Assembly: GCF_026247885.1 (NCBI RefSeq)
Contig: NZ_CP110921.1
Span: forward strand, 1,478,501-1,542,500
Direction of reading: 5' to 3'
DNA: 64,000 bases
Origin: Methylococcus mesophilus
Lineage (GTDB): Bacteria > Pseudomonadota > Gammaproteobacteria > Methylococcales > Methylococcaceae
Of this stretch, positions 25,334 to 32,696 are shown piece by piece. The stretch's first letter is position 1. Every line of letters begins with the position of its first letter. The position numbers and the translations under genes are program-made. The notes under the pieces are model-generated. The model did no database searches. It had not been told where the DNA came from and was given only the letters and a program-made list of their open reading frames with translations.

Positions 25334-27139
25334 TCAGAGCGAGAACACGAACACCGAGCCGCCCATCTGGGTGTAATGCGCCAGTTCCTTGAACGCGCCC
25401 ACCGCCCCCAGACCCGCGGTCGGGTCCTTCAGGTCGAACACCAGACCCACGCCCGGCCAGCCGCCGACGCCGGAGTAGATGGCGACGTACTGCTTGCCGT
25501 TATGCTGGTAGGTCATGGGATGGCCGATCACGCCGGACGGCAGCTGGAACTGCCACTTCAGCTCGCCGGTGCGGGTGTCGCGGGCCTTGATGAAGCCGTC
25601 CAGGGTGCCGTAGAACACCAAGTCGCCGGCGGTCGCCAACGTGCCGCCCCAGACCGCGAACTTCTCCGGCACTTCCCATTCCATCTTGCCGGTGACCGAA
25701 TTCATGGCCTTGACTTGGCCCAGCATGCCCTTGGGCCCCGGATACATGTTGAGGGTCGCGCCGACGAAGAACTGGCCGGCCCGGTAGGGCAGCATGAACG
25801 GTTCCCAGTCCATGCAGATGTGGTTCACGCCCATGAAGAACAGCTTCTTGTCCGGATCGTAGGATTCGATGCCCTGGTTGTGGTAACCCATGGCCGACGG
25901 ACAGATGCCCTTGGCGTTGTGGTCCATGCGGGTGCTGTATTCCGGATCGCGGATGGGCAGACCCGTCTTAAGATCGACCTTCTTCACCCAGTTGACGGTG
26001 TCGTCGATCTTGAAGGCGTTGACCATGGCGCCGGTTTCCCGGTTGAGGGTATAGACCAGGCCGTTGCGGTCCGGGTGGGTCAGCAGCGGCGTCATCTTGC
26101 CGTCCACTTCCTGCTCGGACAGCCCCATGTAGTTGATGCCGGCGTAATCCCACTCGTCGTGCGGCGTCTTCTGGTAGCCGAACTTGGCGCGGCCGGTGTC
26201 GGCGTCGCGGCCCCAGATGGTCATGGTCCATTTGTTGTCGCCGGGACGCATGGTCTCGTTCCAGGGTGCCGGGTTGCCGGAACCGTAGTAGATCATGTCC
26301 AGCTTGGGATCGTAGGCATACCAGCCCCAGTTGGTGCCGCCACCGATCTTCCAGGCGTCGCCCTCCCAGGTCTGCTGCCCCAAGCCGAACTGGCCGTAAT
26401 GGGGGTTGTTCTTATTGAAGTCCTTGTCCAGCAGCAGGTCTTCGTCGGGACCGGTGGCATAGGCCCGCCATTCCTGCTTGCCGTCCTTGATGTTGTAGGC
26501 CGTGACGTAGCCGCGCACGCCCAGCTCGGCGCCGGCCGAGCCGATCAGCACCTTATCCTTCACCACGAAGGGCGCGCCGGTCAGGGTCGAGCCCATGGCG
26601 ATGTCGGAGTTCTCCATCTTCCAGATTTCTTCGCCGGTCTTGGCGTTGAGCGCGACGACGTTGCCGTCCAGCTGGGCCAGGAAGATTTTCGCCGGGCCGT
26701 GGTCGCCGGCCGGCACGTAGGCCACGCCGCGGTTGACCACGTCGCAGCACGCCACAGCGCGGGCCGCCGGATTCTGCTTGGGCTTGTACTGCCACAGGAT
26801 CTTGCGGGTGTCGTTCAGATCGACCGCGTAGACGTTGTTCGGGAACGGCGTATGGATGTACATGATGCCGTCCACCACCAGCGGCGCGCCTTCGTGGCCG
26901 TGCAAAGTGCCGGTGGACATGGTCCAGGCCACTTTCAGATTCTTGACGTTGTGGCTGTTGATTTCCGTCAGCCGGCTGAAATGGGTGGAGCTGTAGTCCT
27001 TGGTCTGCATGACCCAGTTCCGGTCGTCCTTGGACAACCGGTCCAGCTCCGGGTTAGCGTGCGCGGATTGCCCGGCCAGCATGGCGCCCATCGCCAGCAC
27101 CGACCCGCCGAAGCCGCTTGCCAGTTTGCGAATTTGCAT
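25334..27139 (-). CDS. mxaF: Methanol dehydrogenase large (alpha) subunit, calcium type
   Basis: 601 residues. Signal peptide of 28 residues ending AHA. The mature protein is a PQQ eight-bladed propeller with tryptophan docking repeats (e.g. [24 protein letters not shown]), the vicinal disulfide CC at precursor 131-132, and GNPAPWN, which contains a calcium ligand. The catalytic base is Asp331 of the precursor (mature 303) in HDEWDYAG; two residues later is Ala, whereas lanthanide-dependent XoxF enzymes have Asp there. So this is the Ca2+ enzyme that oxidises methanol to formaldehyde in the periplasm. AGGAGG precedes the ATG. It heads the operon. Confidence 0.98.
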   Translation of the reverse strand: MQIRKLASGFGGSVLAMGAMLAGQSAHANPELDRLSKDDRNWVMQTKDYSSTHFSRLTEINSHNVKNLKVAWTMSTGTLHGHEGAPLVVDGIMYIHTPFPNNVYAVDLNDTRKILWQYKPKQNPAARAVACCDVVNRGVAYVPAGDHGPAKIFLAQLDGNVVALNAKTGEEIWKMENSDIAMGSTLTGAPFVVKDKVLIGSAGAELGVRGYVTAYNIKDGKQEWRAYATGPDEDLLLDKDFNKNNPHYGQFGLGQQTWEGDAWKIGGGTNWGWYAYDPKLDMIYYGSGNPAPWNETMRPGDNKWTMTIWGRDADTGRAKFGYQKTPHDEWDYAGINYMGLSEQEVDGKMTPLLTHPDRNGLVYTLNRETGAMVNAFKIDDTVNWVKKVDLKTGLPIRDPEYSTRMDHNAKGICPSAMGYHNQGIESYDPDKKLFFMGVNHICMDWEPFMLPYRAGQFFVGATLNMYPGPKGMLGQVKAMNSVTGKMEWEVPEKFAVWGGTLATAGDLVFYGTLDGFIKARDTRTGELKWQFQLPSGVIGHPMTYQHNGKQYVAIYSGVGGWPGVGLVFDLKDPTAGLGAVGAFKELAHYTQMGGSVFVFSL

Positions 27140-27710
27140 GTGTCTCCTCCGAGAATGAATGACGCCGACCCTGCATCGGCGCTCTACGAACAGCGGCGGA
27201 GATTCTGGGACAGATCATGTCGGCGGCGTTACGGAATAACCCCTCGAAGCAGCCTTGAAAAACTCTCGAATGCTGGGTGGAAAAACTCCCGTCCTGGTTG
27301 ATGTAATCAAACAAAAGTATGAAGCGCTACGCGCAGCTGGATTGAATGTGGGTTTTCGGACCCACGGCCGACGCCCTTTCTTTTGTGCGGCCAAAAGAAA
27401 GTACGCAAAGAAAAGGCCGCCCGGAGGCCGCGAAAACTCCCTGCGCTTCTCGCTTTCGACGAGGGTCCATCGAAGGGGCTTCCTGCCCCTCGATGGACGA
27501 GCCGCATCCCGGCGGCTCCCCCTGCGGGCTGTTCTCGCCGAAAGCTGCGATGCTCGGCGCGGCCTGACGGGGTAAACGTCAAGAACGGAAACGGCCAAGG
27601 CGCTTCCCACCCTAATTCAAAGTCAGATTCCGACAATCAGGAATATCTCCCTGTCAAAACACCCGCCAATCGAGGCAAACTAACCCGATTTTTTCCCGGA
27701 GTAAGCGCCT
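27140..27710. other. mxaF / histidine-kinase divergent control region
   Basis: 571 bp with no credible gene. Next to mxaF (27257-27288, minus-strand reading) are two direct copies of GAGTTTTTC 23 bp apart. The kinase-proximal part (about 27346-27600) has the look of a dispersed non-coding element: a perfect 10-bp hairpin at 27376-27401 (CTTTCTTTTG/CAAAAGAAAG) and a second stem near 27467-27496 around CATCGA. I could not assign -35/-10 boxes for either gene with confidence. Confidence 0.5.
27257..27288 (-). promoter_or_regulatory. Pair of 9-bp direct repeats upstream of mxaF
   Basis: GAGTTTTTC occurs at 27288-27280 and 27265-27257 on the minus strand, 23 bp apart (about two helical turns), some 120-150 bp upstream of the mxaF start. 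The geometry suits a dimeric activator such as the NarL-type regulator encoded divergently. Binding is inferred. Confidence 0.4.
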
Positions 27711-29057
27711 TTGAGCCTGCGGTTTCGCCTGAACCTCATGATCGGGCTGGTGATGCTGGCCATCATCGGCATGGGCACGCTGTTCGTGGTCCACAACGCG
27801 CGCCGTTCGGTGGCGGAGGAAGTCCGCTCCTCGGTCAATCTGGCATTGCAGCTGATCGACGCCGGCCTGGAACAGGCGGTGGCGGCGGGCCGTTCGCCGG
27901 TGGATTGGATCGCCCAGCTCGCCCGGCTCGACCATACCCGCCATTTGAGCCTCAGCATCCATCAGGGCGAAAAAACGATAATCGACCTGCCCTCCTCTGC
28001 CGGCCCCGCGGAGGGTGAGGAAGCGCCCGCCTGGTTCGCCTGGGCCGTCGCGCCGGAACCCCTGGTGGCGGAGAAACATCTGCATCAGATCGGCAATCCG
28101 ATGATTCAGATCACCGTCGACGCCAACCCGGCGGACGAGATCGCCGAAGCCTGGACCGAGGCGCGCGGCTTTCTATTGCTGATGCTGGCGCTCGCCGTCA
28201 CGGTGTACCTGGTCGTCCATACCACCCTGGGGCGGGCATTCAAGTCGGTGGGCGTGATCCTCGAAGGGCTGGAGAATCTGGAAAACGGCGATTACAGCCG
28301 GCGCCTGCCGGAGTTCTACCTGCCGGAATTCGCCCGCATCTCGCGGGCCTTCAACCACACGGTCTGCGCGTTGGAGAGAAGCCGCGAGGAAAACCGGGCG
28401 CTGACCCAGGGCTCGCTGGCGATCCAGGAAGAGGAGCGGCGCTATCTCGCGCAGGAGTTGCACGACGAACTGGGCCAGTCGCTGAGCGCGATCAAGGCGA
28501 TCGCCGCGTCGCTCCGCAAGCCGGAGCGGGACGAAAAATCGACGGCGGACGCCGTCGGCGCCATCCAATCGATCTGCGACCATTTGTTCGCCGTGCTGCG
28601 CACCCTGATGCAGCGGCTGCGCCCCTTGATGCTGGACGAGCTGGGATTGAAGGCGTCGTTGGAGGACATGGTCGAAAACTGGCGCAGCCGTTATCCCGAC
28701 GTCGCGCTAGACTTCCGCTGCGACGATGGCATCGACGACTGCATCGGCGACTCCAAGATCCATATGTTCCGGATCGTGCAGGAAAGCCTGACCAACGTGG
28801 TCCGGCATTCCGGCGCGCGCCATCTCAAAATCCATTTGAACCTGATCGAAACCGCCGACGACCGCCCCGAAGCCGTCCTGCTCAAGGTCAGCGACGACGG
28901 CGCCGGCTTCGATCCTTCCCAGGCCCCGGCCGGCTTAGGCCTGCTCGGCATCCGCGAGCGGGTGGAAAGTCTGGGAGGACAGTTCAGCCTGAATACCCGC
29001 CCCGGCGCCGGCGTCACCCTGCGCATCAAAATTCCCTGCGGAGACGAATGTTCATGA
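27711..29057 (+). CDS. mxaY: Sensor histidine kinase, probable MxaY
   Basis: 448 residues from the TTG at 27711 (MSLRFRLNLMIG), with GGAG upstream. Membrane helices near residues 8-28 and 150-172 enclose a ~120-residue periplasmic domain; then a HAMP-like linker, a HisKA_3 dimerisation helix with the phospho-His251 in QELHDELGQSL, and an ATPase domain with NVVRHSGA, DDGAGFD and GLGLLGIRER. This is the NarX/DesK branch. Being divergent from mxaF and coupled to a NarL-type regulator, it probably is MxaY, which in Methylomicrobium controls the lanthanide switch between mxa and xox. That identification rests on context and architecture. Confidence 0.75.
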   Translation: MSLRFRLNLMIGLVMLAIIGMGTLFVVHNARRSVAEEVRSSVNLALQLIDAGLEQAVAAGRSPVDWIAQLARLDHTRHLSLSIHQGEKTIIDLPSSAGPAEGEEAPAWFAWAVAPEPLVAEKHLHQIGNPMIQITVDANPADEIAEAWTEARGFLLLMLALAVTVYLVVHTTLGRAFKSVGVILEGLENLENGDYSRRLPEFYLPEFARISRAFNHTVCALERSREENRALTQGSLAIQEEERRYLAQELHDELGQSLSAIKAIAASLRKPERDEKSTADAVGAIQSICDHLFAVLRTLMQRLRPLMLDELGLKASLEDMVENWRSRYPDVALDFRCDDGIDDCIGDSKIHMFRIVQESLTNVVRHSGARHLKIHLNLIETADDRPEAVLLKVSDDGAGFDPSQAPAGLGLLGIRERVESLGGQFSLNTRPGAGVTLRIKIPCGDECS

Positions 29058-29701
29058 GACCCAAGATTAGCGTGCTCCTGGTGGACGACCACGCCGTAGT
29101 CCGCGCGGGCTACCGCCTGCTGCTGTCCGGCACCCCGAACATCGAAGTCGTCGGCGAGGCCGAGCGGGGGGAGGAAGCCTGCCAGCTCTACTCCGACATC
29201 CGGCCGGACGTGATCGTCATGGACCTTTCGCTGCCCGGCATCGGCGGGCTGGCCTCGATCCGCCGCATCCGCACCCGCGACGCCTCCGCCCGGATCCTCG
29301 TCTTCAGCATCCACGACGAGCTCATCTACGTGGTGCGCGCGCTGGAAGCCGGCGCCAGGGGCTACATCACCAAGAGCTGCGCGCCGGAAATCCTGGTCGA
29401 CGCGGTGGCCCGGATCGCCTCCGGCGAATCCTTCCTGGAACCGGAAATCGCCCAGCGCCTGGCGATGCAGACCCTGGGCGGCGCCGAGGCGGCCACCGCT
29501 TTGAACACGCTCTCGGCTCGCGAGTTCGACGTCTTCCTGCTGCTGGCCAAGGGCTACACCACCCGCGAGGTCGCGGAAGAACTGCGGCTCGGCTATAAAA
29601 CCGTCGCCAATTACAGTACCCTCATCAAGAGCAAGCTGGGCGTGAACACCACCGCCGAAATGGCCCGCCTCGCCTACCAGAACGGGATATTCAAAACGTA
29701 A
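29054..29701 (+). CDS. mxaB: NarL/LuxR-type response regulator, probable MxaB
   Basis: 215 residues. Receiver domain with VLLVDDHAVVRAG and phospho-acceptor Asp57 in VIVMDLSLPGIGG, then Lys in YITKSCAPE; output domain is a LuxR-type helix-turn-helix (LSAREFDVFLLLAKGYTTREVAEEL). Start at 29054 overlaps the kinase stop (ATGA); an ATG two codons earlier is possible but has a cramped ribosome site. The pair with the kinase, beside mxaF, suggests it activates mxa genes. Confidence 0.78.
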   Translation: MRPKISVLLVDDHAVVRAGYRLLLSGTPNIEVVGEAERGEEACQLYSDIRPDVIVMDLSLPGIGGLASIRRIRTRDASARILVFSIHDELIYVVRALEAGARGYITKSCAPEILVDAVARIASGESFLEPEIAQRLAMQTLGGAEAATALNTLSAREFDVFLLLAKGYTTREVAEELRLGYKTVANYSTLIKSKLGVNTTAEMARLAYQNGIFKT

Positions 29702-29706
29702 CGACG

Positions 29707-30276
29707 ATGGCCGAAACCGCGTATTACTCCCAACCCTTTGCAGAGCTCCTGGCCAGCGAACGGCTGAACAGCTTGGTACCGGGTGTACCCAACCTCGGCA
29801 TGCGGCCGCGGCTGGACGCCTTGCGGATCGAAACGGCTTTCGAACCCGAAACGGTCCGCGACCATGACATGGCGCAGTGCTGTCTGGCGGCCATCTGGCT
29901 GTATCACGATTTTTTCGACGAAAGCCACCGCATCAGCCAGGGCATCGCCACAGCCAGCGGCAGCTACTGGCACGGCATCCTCCACCGCCGCGAACCGGAC
30001 GCCTGGAACAGCAAGTACTGGTTCAAGCGGGTCGGCAGCCACCCGGCCTTTGCCGAAGTGGCCGCCGCCGCGCGGGAGCTGGCCCAAGCCGAACCGCACT
30101 CGCGCGAAACCGAATTCCTGCTGCGGCAGACCGCCTGGGACCCCGTCGCCTTCATCGACCTGTGCGAAACCGCCCGCCTCGGCCATACGCCCGCGGAGCC
30201 CTTGTGCCGGCGCATCCAGCTCGCGGAATGGCGGATACTGTTCGATTATTGCTACAGACGGGCCTTGAGCGCCTGA
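29707..30276 (+). CDS. Conserved-looking hypothetical protein downstream of the mxa regulator
   Basis: 189 residues, soluble and helical, no signal peptide or membrane helix. Not assigned to a named family. Notable are the acidic/aromatic segment CLAAIWLYHDFFDESHRISQ and SYWHGILHRREPDAWNSKYWFKRVG, a His/Trp-rich core that looks conserved in style. It begins five bases after the regulator stop, so it is surely in the same operon and may belong to the same signalling pathway. Confidence 0.7.
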   Translation: MAETAYYSQPFAELLASERLNSLVPGVPNLGMRPRLDALRIETAFEPETVRDHDMAQCCLAAIWLYHDFFDESHRISQGIATASGSYWHGILHRREPDAWNSKYWFKRVGSHPAFAEVAAAARELAQAEPHSRETEFLLRQTAWDPVAFIDLCETARLGHTPAEPLCRRIQLAEWRILFDYCYRRALSA

Positions 30277-30286
30277 AAACCCCGGA

Positions 30287-30664
30287 TCAAGCCACCCGCC
30301 CTTGCGGAAGGCGAATGTCCACCACGATCTCGGAATAGGGGGCGCTTACCCGTCCCCGCTCGTCCCGCTCCACGGCATGCCACGCGGAAAGCCTCTCCAC
30401 GTCGCCGTGCACGTTCTTATAGTCGCGCTTCAGCCGCCGGGCCAATTCGGCAACGGTCATGGGACCGCATTCCCGCAGAACGGCGAGCAAATCCCAGCGG
30501 CGCGGCGTGAACAACGCCGCGAACTGGCCGACGTCGGCAAAACCGATCCCGAAATACGGTGCAGGACTCTCGCGGCGCTCCAGCGCCTCCATCATCCGGG
30601 CCGCGCGGGACAGATTCGCCTCGAGAGGCTCACCCACCTTCACGTTCAATACTCGCTCGGTCAT
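30287..30664 (-). CDS. Winged-helix antitoxin-type regulator
   Basis: 125 residues. The helix-turn-helix lies around PRRWDLLAVLRECGPMTVAELARRLKRDYKNVHGDVERL, the pattern of the HVO_A0114/COG4190 family of small DNA-binding proteins that pair with TumE-like (DUF6516) toxins. The ATG at 30664 overlaps the stop of the upstream toxin remnant (ATGA), so translation was coupled to it. With a broken partner the protein may now act alone as a DNA-binding regulator. Confidence 0.78.
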   Translation of the reverse strand: MTERVLNVKVGEPLEANLSRAARMMEALERRESPAPYFGIGFADVGQFAALFTPRRWDLLAVLRECGPMTVAELARRLKRDYKNVHGDVERLSAWHAVERDERGRVSAPYSEIVVDIRLPQGRVA

Positions 30665-30939
30665 TGTTCGACACCTTCTATATCGGCCATGAAATCAGCC
30701 ATCAATTGTTGGGGATTGACGAAGCGATACGGTGCCTCTTGGTTACCGATATGTTTGTGATCGCCCTTGCCTCGTTCATTGTCGTAACCCACTCTCCGCT
30801 CGCCGTCGACGACGTAAACCAGCCGGTATTTGTAAGGATGCTACGACGGAGGCACAGGAGACGGAACCCTCCAAATCACGATCTCGACGAACCCCTCGCC
30901 GTAAGCCTCCTTGGTACGAAACAGTTCCACGGCTTTCAT
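30661..30939 (-). pseudogene. TumE-like (DUF6516) toxin gene broken by an amber codon
   Basis: Reading leftward from the ATG at 30939, the frame gives MKAVELFRTKEAYGEGFVE and then VIWRVPSPVPPS, a TAG stop at 30843-30841, and then continues in the same frame HPYKYRLVYVVDGERRVGYDNERGKGDHKH... to a stop at 30661. Together the two parts have the length (~92 residues) and conserved RLVY, GYDNERGKGDH block of TumE-family toxins. The single in-frame stop at codon 33 is the only lesion. The gene overlaps its antitoxin by four bases. Confidence 0.75.
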
Positions 30940-30958
30940 GGGGTCTATTACACCATAA

Positions 30959-31018
30959 GCGGGAGCGGGAGCGGGAGCGGGAGCGGGAGCGGGAGCGGGA
31001 GCGGGAGCGGGAGCGGGG
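30959..31018. repeat. Hexanucleotide tandem repeat (GCGGGA)n
   Basis: Nine perfect GCGGGA units and one imperfect unit, placed about 20 bp upstream of the toxin start. On the minus strand it could extend the toxin frame with alternating Pro-Ala. Copy-number change would alter spacing by six bases, keeping frame. Confidence 0.9.
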
Positions 31019-31075
31019 GCGAAAACACTTGTCCGCGGTGTCGTACTTGGCAAGGGGACGAAGTAAATCAGCCGT

Positions 31076-32104
31076 TCAGGCCACCCGCAACACCTTCGCC
31101 CCGCGAATCCGGCGCTGCTTGAGGTCGAGCAATGCCCGGTTAGCGTCCTCGAACGCGTATTCCTCCGTCTCGGGACGGATGCCCATTTCCGCCGCCAGCG
31201 TCAGAAAGCCGGCTACGTCGCTGCGCGCCACGTTGGCGACCGACTTGATTTCCCGCTCCATCCACAAGTGCCGGGCATAGTCGAGACCGCCCAGGCAGTC
31301 ACGGTCTCCGGGCGCCTTGCGTATCGCATTGATGACCAGGCGGCCACCGGGAGCGAGGTTGGCAAGCGCCGCGACTACCGGTTTCCAAGCCGGCGTGGTG
31401 TCGATGATGGCCGCCAGCGGCACTGGAGCAGTGTCTACGGTATCGCCGGCCCAGACTGCGCCCAGTTGCAGCGCGAAAGCACGCTCTTCGGGGTTACGCG
31501 CGAACACGTAGACTTCCGAATCGGGGAACCGGTGCCGCGCCATCATCAGCACCAGATGGGCGGAGGCTCCGAAGCCGGTAAGCCCCAGCCGCTGGCCGTT
31601 GTCGAGCCCGCTGAGATTGAGCGAGCGGTAGCCGATGGCCCCGGCGCACAGGAGCGGCGCGGCCTCAAGATCGGTGAACACCTCCGGAATACGGAAGGCG
31701 AAGGCCGCCGGGACGGTCATGTACTCGGCGTAACCGCCGTCGGCATCGCGGCCGGTGGCGAGGAATCCGGGACAGAGGTTCTCCCGTCCCGACCGGCAGT
31801 AGTCGCATTCGCCGCAAGCCGAATAGATCCAGGCCGCGCCGACGCGATCGCCCAGGGCGAATCCCGCAACATCGGCCCCGAGCGCCGCGATACGGCCTAC
31901 GGCCTGATGTCCGGGCACCACCGGCAGGCGCGGCGGCGCGGTGCGGCCTTCGATCTCGTCGATTTCGGTGTGGCACACGCCGCAGACCGAGACCCTCAGC
32001 AGGATTTCGCCGGGGCCCGGCTCCGGCACCGGAAGGTCGGCGAGCCGCAGCGGGGTTCGCGACAAATCCAGCGGCCCTATTTGGCCGATCAACCAGGCTT
32101 TCAT
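31076..32104 (-). CDS. adh: Zinc-dependent alcohol dehydrogenase (MDR family)
   Basis: 342 residues from ATG 32104 (MKAWLIGQIGPLD). Catalytic zinc ligands are in VCGVCHTEIDEIEG and PGHQAVGRI; four structural-zinc cysteines are in ACGECDYCRSGRENLC. The nucleotide-binding loop is GLTGFGASAHLVLMMA. The fold matches AdhA-type enzymes that interconvert alcohols and aldehydes with NAD(P)H. Substrate is not predictable; formaldehyde or a medium-chain aldehyde is plausible in this host. The frame is open to 32149, but the extra residues are not family-like. Confidence 0.88.
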   Translation of the reverse strand: MKAWLIGQIGPLDLSRTPLRLADLPVPEPGPGEILLRVSVCGVCHTEIDEIEGRTAPPRLPVVPGHQAVGRIAALGADVAGFALGDRVGAAWIYSACGECDYCRSGRENLCPGFLATGRDADGGYAEYMTVPAAFAFRIPEVFTDLEAAPLLCAGAIGYRSLNLSGLDNGQRLGLTGFGASAHLVLMMARHRFPDSEVYVFARNPEERAFALQLGAVWAGDTVDTAPVPLAAIIDTTPAWKPVVAALANLAPGGRLVINAIRKAPGDRDCLGGLDYARHLWMEREIKSVANVARSDVAGFLTLAAEMGIRPETEEYAFEDANRALLDLKQRRIRGAKVLRVA

Positions 32105-32139
32105 GACAGCCCCATACTTTGCCAAGCCGTACGGCACCC

Positions 32140-32168
32140 TTGACGGCAAAAATACTCGTAACTACGAT
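32140..32168 (+). promoter_or_regulatory. Sigma-70 promoter of the brnTA module
   Basis: TTGACG, 17 bases, TACGAT. The expected start near 32175 lies two bases before the brnT ATG, so the toxin message may be practically leaderless. Confidence 0.6.
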
Positions 32169-32176
32169 AATTCGAT

Positions 32177-32449
32177 ATGTTGATCGAATTCGATCCCGAA
32201 AAACGCAACAAGACCCTAGCCGAACGCGGCGTGGATTTCGCAGATGCCGCTGAAATATTTGCCGGACGCCACTTTACCCTGGAAGACGCCCGTGAAGATT
32301 ATGGCGAATCACGCTTCATCACAGTCGGCATGCTGAAAGGCCGAATGGTGGTTCTGGTCTGGACACCTCGCGGCGAGGCTCGCCGCATCATTTCCTTGAG
32401 GAAAGCCAATGAACGCGAAACAACCCGTTATGCCCACCGAGTGGCATGA
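32177..32449 (+). CDS. brnT: BrnT-family ribonuclease toxin
   Basis: 90 residues. The BrnT pattern is clear: IEFDPEKRNKTLAERGVDFADAAEIF at the N-terminus, the catalytic-region arginines and His, and RIISLRKANERETTRYA at the C-terminus. BrnT is a RelE-fold RNase blocked by BrnA. There is no Shine-Dalgarno sequence before the ATG. The 3' end overlaps brnA by 41 bp. Confidence 0.92.
   Translation: MLIEFDPEKRNKTLAERGVDFADAAEIFAGRHFTLEDAREDYGESRFITVGMLKGRMVVLVWTPRGEARRIISLRKANERETTRYAHRVA
32182..32195. promoter_or_regulatory. Perfect 14-bp palindrome at the start of brnT
   Basis: GATCGAATTCGATC, spanning codons 2-6 of brnT and about 15 bp downstream of the -10 box. BrnA-type antitoxins repress their own operon, so this is a candidate operator. 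Confidence 0.4.
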
Positions 32450-32678
32450 TCCGGACGACGCCCCGGAACTGACGGACGAATTCTTCGAGCAAGCCGACGA
32501 ATTCGTCGGCGAAAAACTGGTGCGCCGGGGGCGTCCCAGGGCCGAAAACCGCAAGGTCGCCCTGACGGTACGCTACGACGCCGACATCGTTGCCGCCTTT
32601 CGCGCCACCGGGCAGGGCTGGCAATCGCGCATGAACGCCGCCTTGCGCGATTGGCTCAAGACCCATTCCCCAGCATAA
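32409..32678 (+). CDS. brnA: BrnA-family antitoxin
   Basis: 89 residues. An N-terminal acidic toxin-binding part (EWHDPDDAPELTDEFFEQADEF) precedes a ribbon-helix-helix DNA-binding domain (RKVALTVRYDADIVAAFRATGQGWQSRMNAALRDWL). BrnA neutralises BrnT and represses the operon. It overlaps the end of brnT by 41 bp in another frame. Confidence 0.92.
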   Translation: MNAKQPVMPTEWHDPDDAPELTDEFFEQADEFVGEKLVRRGRPRAENRKVALTVRYDADIVAAFRATGQGWQSRMNAALRDWLKTHSPA

Positions 32679-32696
32679 ACCGGGGGGCGTCACCGC

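Noticed and set aside
24968..27301. 777-codon open frame antisense to mxaF and mxaJ
   Set aside because: It covers two certain genes on the other strand, has no ribosome site and no protein-like composition.
30959..31018. CRISPR-like array
   Set aside because: Units are six bases, contiguous and without spacers, so this is a simple tandem repeat.
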